This document shows positions 33,996-42,337 of a stretch of DNA of 64,000 nt, one piece after another. The stretch spans positions 248,001 through 312,000 of the forward strand of contig NZ_BDCK01000020.1 of assembly GCF_001613465.1 (NCBI RefSeq), given 5' to 3'. This DNA comes from Nocardia niwae NBRC 108934 = DSM 45340. Lineage in GTDB: Bacteria > Actinomycetota > Actinomycetes > Mycobacteriales > Mycobacteriaceae. Each line of letters starts with the position of its first letter. Positions within the stretch are counted from its first letter, which is position 1. The notes beneath the pieces are model-generated. The model searched no databases. It was not told where the DNA came from and saw only the letters and a program-made list of their open reading frames with translations. Both the position numbers and the translations under genes were made by a program.

Positions 33996-36900
33996 GTGCA
34001 GATCGGGATGCTTGGACCGCTCGAGATCCGGATGGAAGGCGGCGGATCGATCGACGTGCCAGGTGCTCGGTTGCGGGCGCTGTTGATCGCCCTCGCGCTC
34101 GAACCCGGTCGCGCGGTCCCGAAAACGACGTTGGTCGACTGGATTTGGGGTGAGCAGCCACCCTCCGACGCGGCGAATGCCCTCCAGGCACTGGTCTCCC
34201 GGCTGCGGAGGGTGCTGCCGGACGGGTCACTCGACGGGCATGCCGGCGGATACCGGCTGGCCGTACAACCCCACGCTGTGGACGCCGTGCGGTTCGAACA
34301 ACTTCTCGGCCAGGCCCGCGGCGGTGACGACGCGCATCGGGCCCAGGTGCTGCGCGAAGCACTCGAGTTGTGGCGCGGCGCCCCGATGCAGGACGTGGGC
34401 ATGCAGGACAGCGCAGCGTTCGACGCCGTGGTCACCCGGCTCGAGGGGCTGCGCCTGGCCGCCATGGAGGATCGATACGAAGCGGAGATCCGCCTCGGGC
34501 GGGGTACGGAGCTCGTCGCCGAACTGACCGAGCTGGTGACCCGGCATCCGGCGCGGGAACGGCTCGTCGCCGCGCTCATGCGTGCACTCGCCGCCGCAGG
34601 TCGTGGCGCCGAGGCGCTGGTCGCGTACCAGCGCGCGCGGGAGGCGCTCGCCGACACGCTGGGCGTGGATCCTTCCCCCGAGCTGTCCGCCTTGCACGTC
34701 GCGCTGCTGCGCGGCGAAGTGCGGGCGGAGACGAACGACCCCCAGACGAACCTGCGGGCCGAGTTGACCGAGTACGTCGGCAAATACGCCGACATCGCCG
34801 CCGTGCGCGAACTCATCGCGCACCATCGGCTCACCACGTTGACCGGGCCCGGTGGCTCCGGAAAAACCAGGCTGGCCTTGGAAACAGCGCGGACCATGCT
34901 CGACGACCTCCCGGACGGGGCCTGGCTGGTGGAACTGGCGTCCGTCGGCGCGAGTGGCGACGTGGCGCAATCGGCGCTCGCCGCGCTCGGGCTCCGCGAC
35001 GCCCTGCTCGGCGGCGCGCCGAACGCGGAACCGATGGACCGGCTCATCGCGGCGATCCGCGAGCGCGAAACGCTGTTGATCCTGGACAACTGCGAGCATG
35101 TGATCGAGTCCGCGGCGGCGTTCGCCCACCGGCTGCTCGGGGAATGCCGGCGGCTGCGCATCCTCGCGACGAGCAGGGAACCGCTCGGCATCACGGGTGA
35201 GGCGTTATGGCAGGTAGAGCCACTGGCGTTGCCTACAGAGGACGCGGATCCCGGCGAGATCGAGTCCGCCCCGGCCGTTCAGCTGTTGCGGGCTCGGGCC
35301 GGCGCGGTGCGCAAGGATCTCGCGGTCGATGCCCGCACCTTGTCGACGATGGCGCGTGTCTGCCGGGCGCTCGACGGAATACCCCTGGCGATCGAACTGG
35401 CCGCGGCCAGACTGCGCACCATGTCCCTCGATCAGCTCGCCGACCGCCTCGACGATCGATTCCGTTTGCTCACCGGCGGCAGCCGGACAGCGATCCCGCA
35501 GCACCGGACGTTGCGAGCGGTGGTCGACTGGAGCTGGGACTTGCTCACGGACGCCGAACGAATGGTCCTGCGCAGGCTCGCGGTGTTCTCCGGCGGAGCG
35601 AGCCTGGACGCGGCCGAGCAGGTCTGCGCGGGCACGGGAGGCGGCACCGAAGAGCAGGAGGACGGGAAGAACGCGACGGTCGAGCAGTGGGAGGTGCTCG
35701 AACTGCTGACCGCGCTCACCGAGAAATCGCTTCTGCTCACCGCCGGGGACAGCGGGCCGCGCTTCCGGATGCTCGACACGATCAAGCAGTACGCCCTGGA
35801 CCGGCTCGTGGAAGCAGGGGAAGCGGACGAGGCGCGCTTGGCGCACCTCGCGTACTTCACCGGGCTGGCCGACACCGCGGAGCCGCATCTGCGCCGCGGC
35901 GAGCAGTTGGAGTGGCTGGCCGCGCTCGAGGCCGAGCACGACAACATCGCGGTCGCGATGCGGGGCGCGCTGGCGGCCGGTGACGCCGCCGGGGCGACGC
36001 GGCTGGCGGCGGCCGCCGGCTGGTATTGGTGGCTCAGCGGGCACAAGGCCGAGGGCATGGAGCTGATCACCGCGGCCGCCGACCTGCCCGGCGAAGCGGA
36101 TGACGAGATGCGGGCCAGGGTGTACGGGCTGGTCGTGCATTTCCTGAACTCGGGGCCGAATGACGAACACCAAGTGGAGGAATGGATCCACAAGGCCTAC
36201 CGGGCCAGCCTGCGCAGCCGGAGCGGGTACCCCCTGCTGGGCTTCGTCGCCGCGATGGAACGAATGCTGGAGGGTCCGGACGCGTTGCTGCCCGCCTTCG
36301 AACCGCTGCTCGCCGACGACGACCTCTGGGTGCGGGCGCTGGCCCGGCTCCAACTGGGCAAGGCGCGGATCGCGCTCGGCCAGGAGGGTCGGGAGGCGGA
36401 CGAGTACCTCGAGACCGCGCTCGCCGAATTCCGGGCCATCGGCGAGCGCTGGGGGATTTCGTTCGCGCTCACCGAAGTGGCGAATCGAATCGCCATGCGC
36501 GGTGAGTTCGCCCGGGCCTGCGAACATCTCGACCAGGCGATCGGGGTGGTCACCGAGGTCGGCGCGATCGAGGACGTCTTCCTGATCCGGGCCCGCCAGG
36601 CTCAGCTGTATTGGCTGGTCGGCGACGCCGAAGCGAGCGCGGCCGCCATGGCCGAGGCGCAGCGGTACGCGGACCGCTCCGCCTGGCCGAACGCGCTGGC
36701 CACCCTCGCCCTGACGCGAGCGGAGCTGGCCCGTTGGAGCGGCGACACCGAGCAGGCGTACCGGCAGATCGACCTCGCGACGACCATGCTGGGCGGTGAT
36801 GCGGAGCAGGGTTACGTCCAAGCGGTGACCCACGATCTGCTCGGCTACCTCGCGGACGGTCTCGACGAAGCCCGCGAACGACGTACCGCGGCTTTGCGGG

Positions 36901-37184
36901 CGGCGTCCGCTACGGGGTACGCGCCCCTGGTCGCGCAAGTGCTCGTCGGGGTCGCGGATCTGGCGCTGCGCGAAGATCAGGACGTGCAGGCCGCGCGCCT
37001 GCTCGCGGCGAGTGCCCGAGTGCGCGGGCTGCCCGATCGTTCCCAACCGGATGTGGGCCGGATCGAGCAGACAGCACGACATCGCCTCGGTGAATCACGA
37101 TTCACCGAGGCGACGAGGGAAGGTGCGCAGGCGAACTGGCGTGAACTGGTCGAGGCGACACTCCTTTCTCGAGCGTGGCGGTAA
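33996..37184 (+). CDS. AfsR/SARP-family regulator with NTPase and TPR-like domains
   Basis: A 1062-residue regulator. Residues 1-95 form an OmpR-type winged helix (VQIGMLGPLEIRMEGG..., LPDGSLDGHAGGYRLAV). Residues 95-240 form the bacterial transcriptional activation domain (BTAD) with AMEDRYEAEIRLGRGTELVAEL and the AYQRAREALADTLGVDPSPEL end. Residues about 270-600 form an NB-ARC/STAND ATPase with Walker A GPGGSGKTRLALE, Walker B LLILDNCEHV and TSREPLG. Residues 640-1062 are TPR-like helical repeats. It should bind the heptamer repeats in front of the ferredoxin/P450 and ABC operons and activate them. GTG 33996 begins family-like sequence. Confidence 0.9.
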   Translation: MQIGMLGPLEIRMEGGGSIDVPGARLRALLIALALEPGRAVPKTTLVDWIWGEQPPSDAANALQALVSRLRRVLPDGSLDGHAGGYRLAVQPHAVDAVRFEQLLGQARGGDDAHRAQVLREALELWRGAPMQDVGMQDSAAFDAVVTRLEGLRLAAMEDRYEAEIRLGRGTELVAELTELVTRHPARERLVAALMRALAAAGRGAEALVAYQRAREALADTLGVDPSPELSALHVALLRGEVRAETNDPQTNLRAELTEYVGKYADIAAVRELIAHHRLTTLTGPGGSGKTRLALETARTMLDDLPDGAWLVELASVGASGDVAQSALAALGLRDALLGGAPNAEPMDRLIAAIRERETLLILDNCEHVIESAAAFAHRLLGECRRLRILATSREPLGITGEALWQVEPLALPTEDADPGEIESAPAVQLLRARAGAVRKDLAVDARTLSTMARVCRALDGIPLAIELAAARLRTMSLDQLADRLDDRFRLLTGGSRTAIPQHRTLRAVVDWSWDLLTDAERMVLRRLAVFSGGASLDAAEQVCAGTGGGTEEQEDGKNATVEQWEVLELLTALTEKSLLLTAGDSGPRFRMLDTIKQYALDRLVEAGEADEARLAHLAYFTGLADTAEPHLRRGEQLEWLAALEAEHDNIAVAMRGALAAGDAAGATRLAAAAGWYWWLSGHKAEGMELITAAADLPGEADDEMRARVYGLVVHFLNSGPNDEHQVEEWIHKAYRASLRSRSGYPLLGFVAAMERMLEGPDALLPAFEPLLADDDLWVRALARLQLGKARIALGQEGREADEYLETALAEFRAIGERWGISFALTEVANRIAMRGEFARACEHLDQAIGVVTEVGAIEDVFLIRARQAQLYWLVGDAEASAAAMAEAQRYADRSAWPNALATLALTRAELARWSGDTEQAYRQIDLATTMLGGDAEQGYVQAVTHDLLGYLADGLDEARERRTAALRAASATGYAPLVAQVLVGVADLALREDQDVQAARLLAASARVRGLPDRSQPDVGRIEQTARHRLGESRFTEATREGAQANWRELVEATLLSRAWR

Positions 37185-37206
37185 CCGGCCGTAGCGGCCG
37201 TGCGCG

Positions 37207-37845
37207 TCAGGCGGCGTGCCGAATGATGATGTTGCCGTAGGAGTTGCGCGCGTAGACCCGCACGACGGCGTCGTTGCCCTCCGACCGGCCGACCGGCTGC
37301 AATCGGTTCTGCACGGTGCCGTGCATGGCGTTGGTTTCCAGCCACGCCGCGCTGGCCGGGTTGATCCCGACCTGCAGCTCACCCATGGATGTCTCCAGCC
37401 GGAGCACGCCCCGCGACGCTTCGCCGATGCGGATATCGCCTTTGGCGGTTTTCGCGGTCACCGAGCCGCGCGGGCGCTCGACGGTGATGTCCCCGGCGGA
37501 CATCTGCAGATGGCACTCGCCGAGTTCGCCTGCGCCGAGCAATCGGCCCACGGCGGCGGTGCCCGTCAGCCTCGAGCCGGTGGGGACCTCGATGGTCACC
37601 TCGATCGACGGGTTGCCGCCGAACGGGGTGTAGGTGCGCCAGTCTCTCGGCGTTTGCACGGTCAGAGCCCCTGCGACGAAATCGACCCGGGTTTGCTCGG
37701 CGGCGCGCACGTCGCCCCTTTTGGACGCATCGGCAGGCCGGACCTCGACGACGGTGTCGCTACGGTCCGAGGCGATCACGGTGACGCTGCCGGAGAGCAC
37801 GTCGACGGTGACGGCGATCGGTTCCGGTGTCTCGAATGCGGGCAT
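37207..37845 (-). CDS. DUF4097-type beta-helical protein
   Basis: A 212-residue protein of repeated beta segments: PIAVTVDVLSGSVTVIASDR, TGTAAVGRLLGAGELGECHLQMSAGDITVERPRGSVTAKTAKGDIRIGEAS and VVRVYARNSYGNIIIRHAA. Alternating G-D-I/V turns are typical of the DUF4097/adhesin-like right-handed beta-helix, of unknown biochemical role, often near regulators. There is no signal peptide. The ATG at 37845 gives the family start. It converges with the SARP gene, 22 nt apart, and is transcribed in the same direction as the ABC genes, 51 nt downstream of the permease; it may be the last gene of their operon. Confidence 0.75.
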   Translation of the reverse strand: MPAFETPEPIAVTVDVLSGSVTVIASDRSDTVVEVRPADASKRGDVRAAEQTRVDFVAGALTVQTPRDWRTYTPFGGNPSIEVTIEVPTGSRLTGTAAVGRLLGAGELGECHLQMSAGDITVERPRGSVTAKTAKGDIRIGEASRGVLRLETSMGELQVGINPASAAWLETNAMHGTVQNRLQPVGRSEGNDAVVRVYARNSYGNIIIRHAA

Positions 37846-37896
37846 GGCGTTCTCCTTCGGTTGGGTGAATCGAGTCGGTGTGAACAAGTCGGCGTG

Positions 37897-38658
37897 CTAC
37901 ACGCGCTTGTCGAACGTGGCTCGGGACCACAGGTATCCGACCAGGGCGAATCCGGCGCACCAGGCCAGCGCGGCGGCCGTGTCGCCGCCGGACGGGTGGC
38001 CGCCGAGAAACCCGCGCAAGGCTTCGATGATCGGCGTGAACGGCTGGTACTGCGCGAACTGCCGGATGCCCTGGCCCATCTGATCGGCGGGCACGATCGC
38101 GCTGCTCACGAACGGCAGCATGATCAGCGGCACCACGGTCATGCCCGCGGACTCCGGAGTCTTCGCGGCCATGCCGAGGGCGACGGTGAGCCAGGCTGCC
38201 GCGAACGACGTCGCCGCCATGACACCGATCGCGCCGAGCCAGTGGAGCGCGGTCGCGGACGACCGGAATCCCAGCGCGAAGGCCACACCGAGCACGGCCG
38301 CGATGGCCACCACATTGGTCAGCACGGTGGCCGCGACGTGGCCGGTCAGTACGGCGCCACGGGAGACGCTCATGACCTTGAACCGGTTGATCACGCCCTT
38401 CGCCATGTCGGAGCTCACCGATACCGCGGTGCCCGACAACCCGTAACTGATGGCCAGCAGGATCATGCCCGGTGTCGCGTAATTGATGTACTGCTCGCCG
38501 ACGTCGAACGCGTTGCCGAACACGTACACGAAGATCAACATCATCACGACCGGCATCAGCGCCGCGTTGAAAATCGTGACCGGAGTGCGGGCGATGTGCT
38601 TGAAATTGCGGCGCAGCATGATCGACGAATCGGCCAGCGGTGCGGAAATGGTGCTCAT
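37897..38658 (-). CDS. ABC transporter permease, DrrB-type
   Basis: A 253-residue ABC-2 permease with six helices (PVTIFNAALMPVVMMLIFVYVFG, TPGMILLAISYGLSGTAV, LTNVVAIAAVLGVAFALGF, AATSFAAAWLTVALGMA and others) and the conserved PFVSSAIVPADQMGQGIRQFAQYQPFTPIIEALRGF segment of daunorubicin-resistance-type exporters. It overlaps the ATPase gene by 4 nt and forms a complete two-gene exporter. Such systems export drugs, glycopeptidolipids or antibiotics. Adjacent SARP sites imply it is induced with the P450. Confidence 0.9.
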   Translation of the reverse strand: MSTISAPLADSSIMLRRNFKHIARTPVTIFNAALMPVVMMLIFVYVFGNAFDVGEQYINYATPGMILLAISYGLSGTAVSVSSDMAKGVINRFKVMSVSRGAVLTGHVAATVLTNVVAIAAVLGVAFALGFRSSATALHWLGAIGVMAATSFAAAWLTVALGMAAKTPESAGMTVVPLIMLPFVSSAIVPADQMGQGIRQFAQYQPFTPIIEALRGFLGGHPSGGDTAAALAWCAGFALVGYLWSRATFDKRV

Positions 38659-39599
38659 TGTGCGACAGCCTCCGTGGTGGCGTGACCGGTCAGGGCGAAG
38701 AAGACATCATCGAGGTCGGGGGTGTGGACGGAAACCTCGTCGGCGTCGACCGAGTGTTCGGCGAGCCGATTCAGCAGGGTCCGCAGGGATTCGGTTCCGC
38801 CGTCGCCCGGAACCCGCAAGGTCAGGGCCTCGTCGTCGCGGGTCGCGTCGGGCAGGATCCGCGCCGCCGCGTCCAGTTCCGTGAGGTGGGCGAACCGGAG
38901 CCGGATGTGGCTGCCGGGGACTCGGCGCTTGAGGTCGTCGGGAGTGCCTTCGCCGACGATACGGCCCTGGTCGAGCACCGCGATCCGGTCGGCCAGCTGA
39001 TCGGCTTCCTCGAGGTACTGGGTGGTGAGGAAGATCGTCACTCCGCCTGCCGTCAATTCCCGGACGATTTCCCACATGGTGCGGCGGCTGCGCGGGTCGA
39101 GCCCGGTAGTCGGCTCGTCCAGGAAGACTATCTCCGGCTTGGTGACCAGCGTCATGGCCAGGTCCAATTTCCGGCGCATACCTCCGGAATAGGACGACGC
39201 CTGCTTTCGCGCGGAATCCACCAGATCGAACCGTTCCAGCAATTCGGCGATCACTCGCCTGCTCTCGTCGGCCCGCAGATGATGCAGATCCGCCATCAGC
39301 CGCAGGTTCTCCTCCCCGGTCAGCAGATCGTCCACCGCCGCGAATTGACCGGTGACTCCGATCGCCGCGCGCACCGAGTCGGGCTCGGTCGCGATATCGT
39401 GCCCGGCAACGCGCGCCGTGCCGCCGTCGACTTTCAGCAACGTGGTCAGCACGTTCACCGTCGTCGTCTTCCCCGCACCGTTCGGACCGAGCAGAGAGAA
39501 AATCGTCCCGGCACCGATATTCAAATCGATGCCATCGAGGATCGTCTTGTCCTTGTATGCCTTCCGCAGCCCGGAAGCTGCAATTGCTGTGTTGTTCAC
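38655..39599 (-). CDS. ABC transporter ATPase, DrrA-type
   Basis: A 314-residue ATPase. It has Walker A GPNGAGKTTT, the signature SSYSGGMRRKLDLAM, Walker B PEIVFLDEPTTGLD and the H-loop TQYLEEADQLADRI, plus a DrrA-like C-terminal domain (LRTLLNRLAEHSVDADEVSVHTPDLDDVFFALTGH). The GTG at 39599 starts the homologous sequence; the frame extends upstream to 39662 but that part is promoter repeat. Its 5' end and promoter are duplicated at 33722-33920. It pairs with the DrrB-type permease to export a hydrophobic compound. Confidence 0.9.
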   Translation of the reverse strand: MNNTAIAASGLRKAYKDKTILDGIDLNIGAGTIFSLLGPNGAGKTTTVNVLTTLLKVDGGTARVAGHDIATEPDSVRAAIGVTGQFAAVDDLLTGEENLRLMADLHHLRADESRRVIAELLERFDLVDSARKQASSYSGGMRRKLDLAMTLVTKPEIVFLDEPTTGLDPRSRRTMWEIVRELTAGGVTIFLTTQYLEEADQLADRIAVLDQGRIVGEGTPDDLKRRVPGSHIRLRFAHLTELDAAARILPDATRDDEALTLRVPGDGGTESLRTLLNRLAEHSVDADEVSVHTPDLDDVFFALTGHATTEAVAQ

Positions 39600-39663
39600 A
39601 CGACCACTGTCGCCAGCCCGGCTGATACCGGCCTGACACCGGCCTGACACGTCCGCTGACACG
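39595..39663. repeat. 69-nt duplicated promoter block, copy B (SARP-box-like repeats)
   Basis: On the minus strand it carries GTGTCAG-N5-GTGTCAG-N4-GTGTCAG-N4-GTATCAG (plus-strand 39622-39662), 11-12 bp apart, ending 23 nt upstream of the ABC ATPase start. It is 64/69 identical to copy A. Confidence 0.75.
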
Positions 39664-39778
39664 GTGTTCTACATGGTCACAGCTTCCGGCACGGCTCATG
39701 CCCGAGTTGACCGCCATCGGCGCCACAAGACCATGTCCTTATCGAAAGCATGTTCGACTCGAGGTAGGGTGCCGGAGC

Positions 39779-40003
39779 ATGCCGGAACTCGAGCCCACCC
39801 AGTTCGCCCACATGCAGATCAGTGCCGTGCGCAGGCAGCTGCTCGACGCCGCCGCATTCGGAAAGCACCTGGGTCCCGAGCACCTGGAGAACATGGCCGA
39901 AAAGCTGGCCGAGGGATTGCGCGCCTACACGGAAGCCATAACACCCGCTAGCCCGAGCACGGACGGCCGCGCCTGCCTCGACTACCGAGGACGCCACCGC
40001 TGA
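39779..40003 (+). CDS. Small hypothetical protein
   Basis: A 74-residue hydrophilic helical frame. The N-terminal LEPTQFAHMQISAVRRQLLD and HLGPEHLENMAEKLAEGLRAYTEAI look like a compact amphipathic helical pair, while the Arg-rich end RACLDYRGRHR is unlike a family. A GGAG site sits close to ATG 39779. It lies between the ABC promoter and the dehydrogenase operon's 3' end, converging with the latter. No function can be proposed. Confidence 0.4.
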   Translation: MPELEPTQFAHMQISAVRRQLLDAAAFGKHLGPEHLENMAEKLAEGLRAYTEAITPASPSTDGRACLDYRGRHR

Positions 40004-40022
40004 CGGTCTGGAGGTGGCATCG

Positions 40023-41057
40023 TCATCGGGGCCTGGCGCGCACCGGCGACCAACGGGCATGAGCACGGAAGCCAGGGTTGACCACTCGTGGATCTTCCCC
40101 TGTTTCGAGTATGTTCCGGATGGATTCGACATTGGCCGTGAGCATCGCGCGAAGGGAGTCCTCGGTAGCGCCCGCCGCGTGCGGCGTGACGAGAAACCTA
40201 TTGTTGCCCAGGGCCATCAATCCGAGGGGATCTTCCTGGGCGGAAGGCGCGGGCACGATGTAGTACCCGTCCATGGCCGCGGCCGCGAGGCGACCGTCGA
40301 GCAACGCGGTTCGCAACGACGCCGGATCCACGAGCGCCGCTTCGGAAGTGTTGATCAGAATCGCGCCGTGCTTGACGGCCGCGAGTTGCGCTTCGCCGAT
40401 CATCCGGTCCGTCTGCGGGCCGAATGGAGCATGAAGACTGATGACGTCGGACTCGGCAAGCAGCTCACATAGCTCGACCCGGCGAACGGCGAGGTCTCGT
40501 TCCAGGTCCGGTTTGGCCGTTGGGCTCACGTAGACCACTCGCATTCCGAACCCGTTGGCCGCTATGCGGGCGACGAGGGCGCCGATGGCCCCCATACCCA
40601 CAATGCCCAACGTCTTCGCATGAAGGTTGCGCCCAGTGGTCCCGGGCCATCGACCGGCTTTCGTTTCCGTCGTCAGGTCCGTGATCCTGCGCCAGGCATC
40701 GAGCATGAGGCCGATCGTGAATTCCGCGACCGCACGTGCGTTGGCTCCGGGCGCGTTGGTCACCGCGATGCCCGCCGTGGTCGCTGCCGCGGTATCGATG
40801 TATGCGTGATACCCGACTCCCAGGAAGGCTATGACTTTGAGGTCGCCGGCAGTGGACAACGCGGCAGCGGTCGCACGCTCTATCCCGCCCAGGATGTAGG
40901 CGTCCTTGTCCACCAGAGCGCGCGCCAACTCTACTTCTGGCAGGTCGGAGCGACGAAATTCGACTTCGAGATTCTGCTGCCGCAGCCATTCGATATCGGC
41001 CGGCGTCACATCAACCCCGGTGAGCAAGACCCGCCGCGATGGAGCGCGCATAGTCAT
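40023..41057 (-). CDS. D-2-hydroxyacid dehydrogenase-like protein, altered active site
   Basis: A 344-residue NAD(P)-binding protein of the D-isomer-specific 2-hydroxyacid dehydrogenase superfamily. The Rossmann motif LGIVGMGAIGALVARIAANG and the substrate-domain ends (LKVIAFLGVGYHAYIDTAAA, VTPHAAGAT with the conserved His) are clear. However, the segment that normally reads N(A/S)RG with the catalytic arginine reads INTSEAALVD, with E239 at the Arg position, and the usual Glu-Pro pair after the Asp-Val-Phe is not recognisable. It may act on an unusual substrate or be non-catalytic. It overlaps the aminotransferase by 4 nt, last gene of the operon. Confidence 0.75.
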   Translation of the reverse strand: MTMRAPSRRVLLTGVDVTPADIEWLRQQNLEVEFRRSDLPEVELARALVDKDAYILGGIERATAAALSTAGDLKVIAFLGVGYHAYIDTAAATTAGIAVTNAPGANARAVAEFTIGLMLDAWRRITDLTTETKAGRWPGTTGRNLHAKTLGIVGMGAIGALVARIAANGFGMRVVYVSPTAKPDLERDLAVRRVELCELLAESDVISLHAPFGPQTDRMIGEAQLAAVKHGAILINTSEAALVDPASLRTALLDGRLAAAAMDGYYIVPAPSAQEDPLGLMALGNNRFLVTPHAAGATEDSLRAMLTANVESIRNILETGEDPRVVNPGFRAHARWSPVRARPR

Positions 41058-42235
41058 GCTTCCTTCGCGGCGAGCCGGATTGCGGTGTCTCGCAGCAACT
41101 GCGCACCTTCCAGCACCAGCTGCGGATCACGAGCCAGGGCAACGCGCACGAAGTTCCGCCCGCGCTCCGGCTGATCCCAGAAGAAGTTCGTTCCGGGGAG
41201 AACGTGCACTCCCTCCCGAATCGCCTCGTGGACGAAGTCCGCGCAATCGAGTCCCTCTTCCAGCAGCAGCCAATCCACCGAAACAGGCGATTGCATGTCG
41301 GTGACGAATGCCAATCCAGCATCCGCCAGAACAGACCGGAGGATGGACCGGTTCTGTAGCACAGCGGGCAGGACACTACGCTCTACACCGTTATTCGAGC
41401 TGTCCTCGATGAATTCCGTCAGCACCCGCAGATGGAAGGGAGAGACGCTCTGCAACAGATCGTCGTGCAGCCGGTACATCTCTGCGTACATGTCCGGACT
41501 GCACACCGTCAATCCGACCTTGATCTCTCGGGTGGGCCAGGTCTTGCCCGTATCTTCGAGCACAAGATATGAGATCCCGGATTCCTCCAGAACCTCGTAC
41601 TGCGACCAACCGATCGGCACGGGTGCGAAGAAGCGGAAAGACGAGTCCAGGACCAGGGTGCAACGACGGTCGGCACAACACTGAACCAGTGTTCTGAACT
41701 CCGGTTCGGACAGCGTCCATCCGGTGGGGTTGTTCGGCGAGACCAGCCAGACCACCGCGGGTTCGAGCCGAGCCATCGCCGCGGGCAGACGATCGACGGT
41801 GCAATCCCGTTCCGACAGCGGCACGAGCTCGACGTTCTCTCGGCGCAAGATCGAGGAAATATTGTCGAAAACCGGCTCGATCAGAGCAACTCGCTTGCCC
41901 GCGCGAGCGCAGTGGCTCACCACCATTGTTATCGCGGATGAGGCGGAATACGACAGCATATACCTGGATACATCCTGATGCATCGGCTCACCGGCCAGCC
42001 GCATAAAGGCGGCGACAAACGCCTCCTCCAACTCGGACTGCGATTGCTTTCCGGCCTCGTGGAACAGCTCTGGGAATCGCTCGACGATCTCGATTTGCGA
42101 GGACGTCAGCGGTTGACGGCAATGAGCGTCCGACAGGTTTACCGCTCGATCGAGGCTGCGCCTCTCATACGTGGTGCTCGTGGTGCGCCCGAGCGGATTC
42201 GAGATATCGGCACGGTGCGTACGGATAGATGTCAC
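41054..42235 (-). CDS. PLP-dependent class I/II aminotransferase
   Basis: A 393-residue fold-type I aminotransferase. Visible features are the cofactor-contact regions SASSAITMVVSHCARAGKRV and VSPNNPTGWTLSEPEF, the Asp contact in LVLDSSFRFF and the PLP lysine K231 in LEDTGKTWPTREIKVG. GTG 42235 is favoured: GAAGG lies 10 nt upstream. An in-frame TTG at 42298 is possible. The 2-hydroxyacid dehydrogenase-like gene overlaps its end, so an amino acid or keto acid pair seems likely. The sequence resembles aminotransferases of non-ribosomal amino acid pathways, but I cannot name the substrate. Confidence 0.75.
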   Translation of the reverse strand: MTSIRTHRADISNPLGRTTSTTYERRSLDRAVNLSDAHCRQPLTSSQIEIVERFPELFHEAGKQSQSELEEAFVAAFMRLAGEPMHQDVSRYMLSYSASSAITMVVSHCARAGKRVALIEPVFDNISSILRRENVELVPLSERDCTVDRLPAAMARLEPAVVWLVSPNNPTGWTLSEPEFRTLVQCCADRRCTLVLDSSFRFFAPVPIGWSQYEVLEESGISYLVLEDTGKTWPTREIKVGLTVCSPDMYAEMYRLHDDLLQSVSPFHLRVLTEFIEDSSNNGVERSVLPAVLQNRSILRSVLADAGLAFVTDMQSPVSVDWLLLEEGLDCADFVHEAIREGVHVLPGTNFFWDQPERGRNFVRVALARDPQLVLEGAQLLRDTAIRLAAKEA

Positions 42236-42298
42236 AGTTGGTAGACCTTCGAAGTGGTAGTTGTATGCCGGCGCATGTGGCTCGGACCGCCACAGCAA

Positions 42299-42337
42299 TC
42301 AGCGAAACCGCGGCATCAAACCGGGCGCGTGCTCCAT
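42299..42337 (-). CDS. Candidate 12-codon small ORF between MFS and aminotransferase genes
   Basis: MEHAPGLMPRFR with ATG 42337 preceded by AAAGGA 5 nt upstream, a near-ideal ribosome site inside the 3' end of the MFS gene. Its TGA ends immediately before the frame of the aminotransferase gene's possible TTG start. It may only couple translation between the genes, or encode a short peptide. There is no independent support for function. Confidence 0.3.
   Translation of the reverse strand: MEHAPGLMPRFR

Noticed and set aside
39599..39662. Longer N-terminus for the ABC ATPase starting at 39662
   Set aside because: Those codons fall in the duplicated SARP-box-type promoter block and the homologous sequence starts at GTG 39599.
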